Of a stretch of DNA of 64,000 bases, positions 55,496 to 64,000 are shown piece by piece. Both the position numbers and the translations under genes were made by a program. Positions within the stretch are counted from its first letter, which is position 1, and every line of letters begins with the position of its first letter. Origin of the DNA: Tricholomella constricta (Eukaryota; Basidiomycota; Agaricomycetes; Agaricales; Lyophyllaceae). The notes beneath the pieces were generated by a model that saw only the letters and a program-made list of their open reading frames with translations, was not told the DNA's origin and made no database searches. Where the stretch lies: positions 310,001 through 374,000 of the forward strand of contig JAACJP010000041.1 of assembly GCA_013368375.1 (NCBI GenBank), in the 5' to 3' direction.

Positions 55496-56607
55496 TTAAA
55501 GCCAACGGGATTTGTGAAACGTCACGTGATGCGTCGCAAGGTGAATTCCGTCCACTCGCGTGCAACCTTTCTTCCAATCTTCCTCTAGTACCCATATATC
55601 CTGGGCATCAATCTGTTGCTTCGGAGGTGGCCAGCTCAGTCCGTGTCGGTCAGCTGGCACATGAGGGGGTTCAGGAAGCAGGAACGGGAGGGCGGGGGGC
55701 CCTGGAGTGGCTGGCCGGTAAGAAGGCACGCCATGCCAATCCGGGAAGCTCTTCGGATTGAGCACTGGAGGAGTTTCATTGTCATCGGCTAAATCGTCAA
55801 ACTGTGGCCGCCTCGTGCCTTGCAATGAGTCTTCTTCTGACCACTCACAATCTGAGAAGATTCCCCCATCTGTCACGGGCCAGAAGGCTGCAATGGCTTC
55901 TGCCCGGGTCAAGCAAATAGAAGGGGGACAGCTGTCTTGCGCCATTTCTGATCCTCCACTGGTTGCCTTTGCAACATGTTTCTCCTTCAGTGCACTGATG
56001 AAATGAAGCCAGTGGAATCCAGCGGCGAGCCGAAGATCTTGCAAGTGCCGGGTTCGGAAGGGTGATTGACCACCCAAGACTTGAAGGTGCATGTCAAGGG
56101 ACATATTTGTTGTCGGAGGTGGGGCAGCCAGGACGGACAACCTGCCAGCAAGCGGAGCCTGAGTCCGATGCAAGAGTAATGCCCTTGAGATGCTCTCACT
56201 GTCTAGCAGCAGACTGTCGGAAAAGGTCGTCCACCAATCACAGAGGTAACGGTCAACCTGGCGGGACAGATGACTGGGAAGCAATCTGATGTCCAGGATA
56301 TTACGAATTTCAGGGGACAAGAGCCGCTTTTCTGTCTATTGCGGACAGTAAAAAAGGTCCTTCGTGAGGACTTTGATGAGGGGGAGAATCTTGCAGGCAT
56401 GCGTGAATACCGCAGCGGCACCAATGGTCTCGGATCATGACAAAACTTACCAATTTGGCCGAGATATTTTTCACAGCAAGTGTTTTTTGCTCTGCAGTCA
56501 GATCAGGGTTACTGATCAGGCTTGCAAATGCACAACGGAGGCGGGATTCCATGTAATAGATGATCTCCTGTGCAAACCTGGCATCCCTCAGAGTGGTCAC
56601 CCAGCTG
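55496..56607 (-). CDS. Uncharacterised protein, 5' end unclear
   Basis: Two coding blocks on the minus strand. The upstream block (about 56607-56451) begins after a possible splice acceptor (GACTTGCAG) and reads TTLRDARFAQEIIYYMESRL...LTAEQKTLAVKNISAKL, then a GTAAGT donor. The second block (from about 56338 or 56331 to 55496) starts EKRLLSPEIRNILDIRLLPSHL and includes GFHWLHFISALKEKH and a Pro-rich region, ending SRWL. The 5' exon or exons should lie above 56607, where repeats begin, and I could not find a convincing ATG. No domain recognised. The start of the actin-capping gene is about 90 bases downstream. Confidence 0.6.
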
Positions 56608-56888
56608 CAAGTCAAAAGGTGTTGTCAGGTACAGTCTGGCCATGAGTGCTATTTTCAAAGGATCAGTGCAAGATCAGATAGTGAAAGTAACAGCTTTTGT
56701 GACCAGGTCACGTGGCAAATTTGTATGGCCAAACCTGGCTGCGGGTTCAAAGGAAACCGGAATCATTGTCGACACTAATCTGGCTTCGACGTGCCACAAT
56801 GTATGGTGCACACATTATTATAGTGGGCACGGTTTGTCCTGCTGCTGTGGTGTCCGTCCAGTACTCAATCCGGGTTTTGGACCTAGTT

Positions 56889-57117
56889 TGTTGGAAATTT
56901 CTGGCCCGGCTTGAAATCCAGCTCGATTATAATTATGTAATAATCTCATGGTCAGGTTATGACCTGGATCACAACTGCAATCATGGCCGGCATGGCAATC
57001 ACCGAGTGTTGATTATATTTGGTCATAACCACGATCATGACAGTCATAACCCGGGCCGTGATTAGGTGGATTGCGTCGGTTATATTAGGTTATTTGCCGG
57101 CTCAGAAATTTCCGACA
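56889..57117. repeat. MITE-like element, copy 2 (229 bp)
   Basis: Starts TGTTGGAAATTTC and ends GAAATTTCCGACA. The interior matches 2407-2628 closely, with a short insertion (TATGTAATAATC) and small deletions. It sits inside the satellite. Comparison with uninterrupted satellite units (for example GGACCTAGTTTCTGTGC at about 59345) shows that TT was duplicated on insertion. Confidence 0.88.
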
Positions 57118-59990
57118 TTTCCGTGCACGTTCGGCCATAGTTTTCATGCACATCCTGCCAGACTTTCCGTGCCCTATCCGGATCCGGATTGTTGCTGTAC
57201 TACCCGTGCACTATCCCATCCGGATATTGGCCAGAATTTCCATGCACCCGCTGCTCTACTTTCTGTGCAGTACTCAATCCGGGTTTCGGGCATGATTTCA
57301 GAACTGCTCTTGCAACAGTTTCTGTGCAGTTACCTGGCACTATCCAATCTGGATTGTTGCTGTACTATCCGTGCACTATCCGATCCGGATATCGGCTGGA
57401 GTTTCCATGCACCCGCTGTTCTACTTTCCGTGCAGTACTCAATCCGCATTTTGGGCATGATTTCGGAACTGTTCGTGCAACAGTTTCCGTGCAGTTACCT
57501 GGCACTATCCAATCCAGATTGTTGCTGTACTATCCGTGCACTATCCGATCCAGATATCGGCTGGAGTTTCCATGCACCCGCTGCTTTACGTTCTGTGCAG
57601 TACTCAATCCGGGTTTTGAGTGTGATTTCGGAACTGCTCGTGCAACAGTTTCAGTGCAGTTCCACTGCACTATCTAATCCAGATTGTTGCTGTACTATCC
57701 GTGCACTATCCAATCCGAATATCGGCCGGGATTTTTGTGCCCCCGCTGCTGTGATGTCCGTCCAGTATTCACACGGGTTTTGGACCTAGTTTGCACAGAA
57801 ATTCCAGCTGATATACGGATCACATAGTGCACAGATAGTACAGCAACAATCCAAATTGGATAGTGCAGCAGAACTGCACAGAAACTGTTGCACGAGCAGT
57901 TCCAAAATCACACCCAAAACCCAGATTGAGTACTGCACAGAACGTAAAGCAGCGGGTGCATGGAAACTCCGGCCGATATCTGGATCTGGCTCGGATTGTG
58001 CACAGAATCTCTTTCACACAGTGCACAAAAACATACAGCAGGGGGGTTTTTGCTGCCCTTCTCATACTCACTTTACTTTCCAATGTGGGTTTCCATCTCA
58101 GTGTTAGGACTCAATTGAGAATGACGAGAGAAGTAAGCAGATTTTGGACTTAGAATCAATCAAGTAGCAAAACACTGAGTTGATTCGACGAATAAACTAA
58201 ATACATATGAGGGTTTTTATAGTATTTTAGTATAGGAGAAATAAAAGGAGAAATAAGATAAGTCTGTCATGTGAAATGGAATTCTAGTGGGTCCGTGAAA
58301 GAAGTGGATAATGTGTATGTTTCTAGAGGAATGTGATAGTGAATAGGAATAGAAATATAGGAGAATATAGGAGAGAATATAGGAGTAATTTGGGACTTAG
58401 CAGAGTAATATGTGGGTTTTCGTTACACTCAGGCCCTAGATGTTTGGTGTTTCTGCACACAATTGTGATGCACAATTGGTGACAGTGAATTGTGCACACT
58501 GGCTAAGCCTGCCGATCAGTAGGTAAACTGCGCAAACATTATCTGATCACTTCTGCTCCAATGTCTCTCAATCCCTGCGAAGTTAGCACAGCTTCTGCAC
58601 ATTATTTTCTATTCTAATTGAGAGAAACAATGTTCTGAAGTAGAAAGTGGATGGAAACTGGATGGAAAGCACAGCACAAACCCGCGGGACAAAAGTATTG
58701 AAAGCTGCAGCATTAAATGCATGGAAGTTCCCAAGAACCATAGCAAATAGAATGCAGAAGTCGCATGGAAGTAACAGTACAAACATGCAATGGGTCAACA
58801 AAAGCAGGACAGGCATGCACAGACAATGCACAGAAGCTAAGGCTTACAGTGGAAAGTGAATAGAAGCCATGGACAGTAATGTTGACTGTTATTTCTGAGC
58901 ACCTACTGTTGGATGTCTTGGTAGGGTTGTTGATGTACCATCTATATACTATCCAATCCGGACATCAGCTGGAGTTTCTGTGCACCTGCTGCTGTAGTTG
59001 CTGTGCAGTACACAATCTGAGTTCTGGGCACGATTTTTGTATACCTTGTCCATGCAGTTCTACTGCACGATTCAATCCGGATTTTTGCTGCACTATCCGC
59101 ACACTATCTGGTCTGGATATTGGCCAGAATTTCTATGCACCCGCTGCTGTGGTTTCCATCCAGTACTCAATCCGGGTTTTGGGTGTGATTTTGGAAGTGC
59201 TCGTGCAACACTTTCCGTGCAGTTCCACTGCACTATCCAATCCGGATTGTTGCTGTACTATCCGTGCACTGTCCGATCCGGATATCAGCCAGAATTTCCG
59301 TGCACCTGTTGCTGTGATGTCCACCCGGTACTCAATCCGGGTTTTGGACCTAGTTTCTGTGCGCGTTCAGCCGTAGTTTCCATGCACATCCTGCCAGAGT
59401 TTCTGTGCCCTATCAGGATCCAGATTGTTGCTGTACTACCGTGCACTGTCCCATACAGATATTTGCCAGCATTTCTGTGCACCCGCCGCTGTGGTTTCCA
59501 TGCAGTACTCGATCTCGAGTTCGGACAGGATTTGGGCACCCCTCATGCAACTGTTTCCGTGTTTTACTGCACTATCCGGATCTGGATTGTTGCCATACTA
59601 TCCGTGCACTATCCCATCCGTATATTGGCCAGAATTTCCGTGCACCCGCTGCTTTACTTTCCGTGCAGTACTCAATCCAGGTTTTGGGCGAGATTTCAGA
59701 ACTGCTCATGCTATTCCCGTGCAGTTCCCCTGCACTAACCGGATCTGGATTGTTGCTGTACTACCAGTACACAATCTGATCCGGATATCGGCTGGAATTT
59801 CCATGTACCCACTGCTCTAGCTTCCGTGCAGTACTCAATCCAGGTTTTGAATGCGGTTTCCGTATGTGTTCAGCTGTAGTTCCTGTGCACATCCTACCAG
59901 AGTTTTCATGCCTTATCCGGATCTGGATTGTTGCTATACCACCCATGCACTATCCCATCCGGATTTTGGCCAGAATTTCCGTGCACTCGC

Positions 59991-60446
59991 TGTAAGGGGA
60001 TGCACCGTGCGCCCACTCCTATCTGTTGCTTAGTCTCTTGCTTCCTGTCATCGGCCCCCATGGCCCCCGTCTTAGACATGCTTGCTGACCGCTCCACTGT
60101 TCTTACGCCCCTTTCGTAGTTATTATCCCACACCGACACCACTACTTAGATCCCTATCAGTCAGCTGGACAATTGTTTACTCATCAGTAGTCAGCGCTCT
60201 TACATACCGCCTTAGTCACTGGCTCGGCGATGTAGTATATAGCCCAGGGTTGGAGATAGGATATCTCCAACCTGAACAATAACAGTATCTTCGGGTTTAC
60301 ACATTGATCGACTCTCAGGCTTACTCTCTCGTCGCTCTCATCACGCTCCGCGCTCTTATTGCTGACTTGATCGTATTTCGGACCTTCTAGGCTCGCGGCG
60401 GCTTGCGCTCCTTGCTCATCTCTGCCCATCCGGACGTCCCCTTACA
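59991..60446 (+). mobile_element. Solo LTR of the third LTR family, copy B (456 bp)
   Basis: TGTAAGGGGATGCACCG...ACGTCCCCTTACA with a matching 10-bp inverted end (TGTAAGGGGA/TCCCCTTACA), flanked by CTCGC (59986-59990 and 60447-60451). It is the same length as the copy at 19004-19459 and clearly related, with scattered substitutions. It is inserted in the satellite array. Confidence 0.94.
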
Positions 60447-61090
60447 CTCGCTGCTTTACTTTCCATGCAGTACTCAATCCGGTTTTCGGGCGAGATTTCA
60501 GAACTGCTCGTGCCATTCCCGTGCAGTTCCCGTGCACTATCTGGATCCGGACTGTTGCTGTATTACCAGTACTCAATCCGATCCGGATATCGGCTGGAAT
60601 TTTCATGCACCCACTGCTCTAGCTTCCGCGCAGTACTCAATCCGGGTTTTGATGCAGTTTCTGTATGCGTTCAGCTGTAGTTCCTGTGCACATCCTACCA
60701 GAGTTTTCATGCCTTATCCGGATCTGGATTGTTGCTATACGACCCGTGCACTATCCCATCCGGATGTTGGCCAGAATTTCCGTGCACCTGCTGCTGTAGT
60801 TTCCATGCAGTACTCAATCCGAGTTTCGGACCTAGTTTCTGTTCACATTTGCCGTAGCTTCCGTGCACATCTTGCCAGAGTTTCCATGCACTATCCGACC
60901 CGGAATCCGGCCATGAATCCCGTACAATATATCTGGACAGTTTGGCTACAGGCCCCATGGCTCTCTGTGGGTGTAGAGAGCCCGCTGCTGCAGTAAACCA
61001 CAATACAGTGTATTGAGTCCGCTACTTCGTTAACAACCACACACTGTACAGAGGTCCACTACAGCACAGAGGACCCGCTCAATGCGTCAA

Positions 61091-62217
61091 CTACAGTACA
61101 CTGTACAGGCCCGCTAGAGCGTCGGTCACATTATATTGTAGTGCCCTGCCCTGGAGGTGGAGCGTGAACTGTGCAGCAAGTGGAGGAAGCAGAATAGTTA
61201 GGAGTTCCGGTGACCAGCTTTGATATGTCCTGTGGCACTCGAGATGGCCACAAGTATAACGATACCCAATGATATAGACATTATATTCTGTGTCAATGGT
61301 GCGGTGAGGGCCACGAGGCCACCCCAATAGGCGAAGATAAACCATACGACCATCCTTATTTCGATGGTCTACTTTCTTGCATGCAGGGCAGGAAATTTTT
61401 GCGAAGATGTGGGGGAGCCACACAAAGTAATGGGGCTTGCAAAAGAGAGAGGGTGAAAGCTGGAGAATGTGTGATGCGGCAAAAAATGGTGCTTTATCCT
61501 GAATCAGAAACTGGCCCACGTCATAGTAGAATGGTCGACAACATGGATTCACACTAATCTCCTTTTGTAGGTGGAGACATATGTCCTTATAGCTACTATT
61601 AAGCCATGTAAGGAGTGATGGCCTAAGCTTCGTTGACCTCAATTTCTCAGTCTGTGGCACATGCAGGCCTGGAATAGGAAGAGGGCCTGGTCCTGAATTG
61701 TCAGATGGTGCTGAGGCAAGCCCAAACTTGTCATCATCCAGAAGAGGCTGGAACTCCTCAGAATAGTCGTCACCACAACTGAACTCATTAGCGATGTCAT
61801 TGAGCCCATCGTTGAACATGTCAAGGTTCTCGACTTTGTCATCAAGATCTGCCGCACCAAGTCCTTCAACTATCTCGAAGGTGTTGTGGGGGTCGGTGGC
61901 ATCGTCCCGGGGTGTGATGACAGATGTACCTTGCTGTGAAGTCATTGTCGGTGCTGGTAGTCTGGGTGTACCTTGAATAGAAGTCACTATGTTCAAAAAT
62001 ACTGGTCAAGAGCAGGTGTTGTCAAATGTAAATATAATGTACCTTGCTGTGATGATGCACTGACAGCTCTGTCAAGTGCGAGGGCACTGATCACACTGAA
62101 TTCATTTCTACCTTGAGCCCCCTTGAGGAACAAAGTCCTTTCTGCTGAATCCTCCACAAAGTCCTCGGGAACAAGAAAAGCAGGCTCGTCACTTGGTGGA
62201 AGAGGCATGATGCCCAA
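61091..62217 (-). pseudogene. Transposon-associated Cys-rich protein (DUF6729-like), probably truncated
   Basis: A main minus-strand frame, 61996-61091 (301 codons), is preceded by a probable exon at about 62217-62045 (MGIMPLPPSDEPAF, AERTLFLKGAQ). The N-terminal part is acidic. The C-terminal part has ISCPACKKVDHRNKDGRMVY, LLGWPRGPHRTID, YIIGYRYTCGHLECHRTYQSW and PPLAAQFTLHLQGR. This CxxC...GWP.xPR...YxC...C...W arrangement resembles domains of large transposon-encoded proteins in agaricomycetes. No catalytic region follows, because the frame ends at repeat-like sequence near 61090. The family name is a tentative match by eye. Confidence 0.45.
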
Positions 62218-62299
62218 TAGCCCTGCTTCAGCTGAAATTCAGGCCAATTCTCAACAATAAATCTCATGTACAAGTGTCAAGCACTTACCATTGCTTGAA

Positions 62300-62930
62300 T
62301 TCTTGCCATTTACCATATTGGCAGTTTTGGGATCCTTGGGTTCATCGTGCAATAGCTCCGGGTTATGTAGTGCTGTAAAGACTGTTCTGTATCATCCTAG
62401 ATATTGGGAGGGAGCGGCAACATATCTGAGTTGGCTTCTGCACTGCAAAAATTAATGCCATCTTTGCAAGGCAGAAGAGCTGCAGCCTCCAGTAAATTAT
62501 CAGACTCCTTGGCTAATGGGTTGAAGTGTGTCCTCATAACAGTAAAGACAGCTCATAAGTATAACTGTATTTTACTGGGATTGGGCAAGAACAGAATTGG
62601 ATTGCTTAGTCCCACTACATCAATCAGAACGCTTGGTGGTGTCTTATCTAAAGTATTTCAAGCACTGGCCACTGTCAGGGGAACTCCTGTTCGTGCTCTC
62701 CGACGCTCACATATTGTTCTCCGACTCTTGCGATCGCCCCTGACCGACCAATCGCGACCCCGACCCGACACTCTGACCCAAGCGTCGGTGTACATACTTA
62801 CTCACTTCCTGTCGTTTCCCCTCACTCCCTGCACACGCTCGACGCCAACCCCGACCACCTGACATCCCGACGTCGGCTGTCCCGCCTCGTGCCCGTACCC
62901 TGAGCCATGAGGATCGGACAGCGTCGGGAA
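62300..62930. other. Stretch without recognised gene
   Basis: A plus-strand frame at 62404-62862 has no recognised motif. The second half is C/G-rich and leads directly to the inverted LTR. Nothing else supported. Confidence 0.3.
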
Positions 62931-62933
62931 CGT

Positions 62934-64000
62934 TGATAGAGCTAGAAGGCCTGTAGGTGCTGTGCACAACAACAAAACCACTAACAACTAAATTTGGGCG
63001 AGAAGTGTTAAAAGTTCCCAAACACACGAGTGTGCTGGGCTGGTAAGAGTAGGTATGGTTGGACCCGCTACTAGGAGAGAACCGACTGGTCTACGACAGT
63101 CGCGACGATATGCGACCGGTTGCGACGTATATCAGTCGCAAGTGCGACCGGGGTGTCGGGTGCGCGACACGAGATGAACGAGACTGACGAGGAGAACTTA
63201 CGAGTTCTTTGTGACGATGATTTGGCTGAACGATGGTTAACGAATACGATTTCTGGCAATGTTTGCGATGGCGTGCGACGGTGTGCGACGAGTTTTACGA
63301 TCGGAACGACTCCGAGATGACGATGGACGGGTTTGTTTGAGCTATTGACTCTGAGTTTGAAGGATAATATGGGGTGTATTTCACTGGGGTTTTTAACTAC
63401 TACATAGTGCGTCTTTTATATCTATCCGATAGGGTTACCGTTCCTAGGAGCGACCAGGCAGGTGTTTGTTGGTATATTGGCGAGTCGCCGCCAAGCTTGG
63501 TACCGCGCAACTCGTTTTTGAGGAGGCGGTATGGTGTGGCGCACTATTGATCAGAGGGGGTCACCGGATCGGATACGGACGTGTTTATTGATCGGATGTG
63601 AGTGTCGGGTCAGTTATATCGGACTTATGATTGAGGGGTCCGTGGGCGCGGAGTTCTGTGATGCGGCCGGATCAGTGCCGTGGCTGGGCGATCGGAGGAG
63701 AGGAGTGTTTTTGTAGCGTATTTCGAATTCGGGGGTGGTTTCGGCCGTGCATAGGGGCCTAGGGTACGAACGTGCGTGGTTGCTGGCTGATTCTTCGGTT
63801 ATCCCGAAGCCCGCGTGCCAAGGAAAGGGCCGTCCAACGGTTGTGGCGCATCTCTGATCGGTACTTTGGTCGCATTCGTCGCTTCCATTTCGGTACGCCT
63901 TCCTAGTGGTCGGAACGTCGGTCGGAGTGTTGGTCGGCGCTCAGCCTTGGGTGGTACACATCAACGTGTCCATACACGTGCTGCACACCATTCGTTATTA
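62934..64000 (-). repeat. Reverse-oriented LTR related to element 4, diverged
   Basis: TGATAGAGCTAGAAGGCCTG at 62934 is the reverse complement of the element 4 LTR end. Further matches follow in order: AAGTGTTAAAAGTTCCCAAACACACG, GCCGCCAAGCTTGGTACCGCGC (near 63487) and CTTTGGTCGCATT (near 63865). Many substitutions and indels separate them. The outer end is at or beyond the window end. No primer-binding site adjoins the inner boundary, so this is a solo or 3' LTR. Confidence 0.8.

Larger units (their letters stand above)
56820..60930. repeat. Satellite-like array, ~165-bp units with TTYCNGTGCA subrepeats
   Basis: Degenerate tandem units of about 165 bp are clearest at 57180-57790. The marker TTGTTGCTGTACTA recurs there about every 160-170 bases. 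The array continues at 58880-59990 and 60447-60930. Within units the word TTTCCGTGCA or variants (TTTCCATGCA, TTTCTGTGCA) recurs every 30-50 bases. The block 57790-58015 is the same repeat in reverse orientation, forming a large inverted junction near 57785. 58016-58880 is mostly non-repeat spacer, with reverse-oriented subrepeats at about 58650-58850. The array is interrupted by MITE copy 2 and a solo LTR. Because 165 is divisible by 3, long spurious reading frames arise. Confidence 0.85.

Noticed and set aside
57019..57789. 256-codon frame with repeated DPDIG...QYSIRV units
   Set aside because: The repeat unit of about 165 bp is divisible by 3, so frames persist by chance through the satellite. 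The frame also starts inside the MITE.
57180..58015. CRISPR-like array
   Set aside because: The units are contiguous degenerate repeats without unique spacers, and the genome is eukaryotic.

Overview
The window is nuclear DNA of a filamentous basidiomycete, most likely a plant-litter- or wood-decaying agaricomycete. Protein-coding genes are broken by many GT-AG introns of about 50-60 bases. The host genes include a secreted GH10 xylanase with a cellulose-binding module and a decayed alcohol-oxidase-type GMC gene. Most of the rest is layered transposable elements. No prokaryotic, CRISPR or rRNA features were seen.

Host islands. 0-7.4 kb: decayed GMC oxidoreductase (-), a 222-bp MITE, intact GH10 xylanase (+), V-ATPase subunit e (+), and a HEN1-type small-RNA methyltransferase (-) with a GW-rich tail. 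50.8-56.6 kb: a divergent G-protein alpha subunit (-), a PPIL3-type cyclophilin (+), F-actin capping protein beta (-) and an unknown gene (-).

Nested retroelements, 9.2-26.8 kb. Element 1 (9220-26837) is a chromodomain-bearing Ty3/Gypsy element with 192-bp LTRs and a GGAGC target duplication. Its gag zinc knuckle is split by element 2 (12288-18907, ACTTG duplication), and just after that by a solo LTR of a third family (19004-19459, GGAAG duplication). Removing the two insertions restores the gag-protease frame. Elements 1 and 2 are decayed by C-to-T type nonsense changes and frameshifts. Both carry a large extra gene between pol and the 3' LTR, and these two proteins appear to be distant homologues.

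Young retroelement, 33.0-45.8 kb. Element 4 has 1046-bp LTRs with one difference found, a CCGT duplication, an intact gag-protease frame and an intact pol frame. The two frames are joined by a textbook -1 frameshift signal. Between pol and the 3' LTR it carries two spliced, paralogous genes in ANTISENSE orientation, each with a cysteine pattern that fits a Zn(II)2Cys6 cluster. This is the most unusual system in the window. The element interrupts another multi-exon gene, whose halves lie at 45.8-46.6 and 32.3-33.0 kb.

Other mobile DNA: a decayed DDE transposase (28.6-29.4 kb), a TIR element (27.0-27.7 kb), two Helitron protein fragments (30.8-31.8 and 48.2-49.0 kb), a roughly 165-bp satellite array (56.8-60.9 kb) interrupted by a second MITE copy and a second solo LTR, a transposon-associated gene fragment (61-62 kb), and a reverse-oriented LTR related to element 4 running to the window end.
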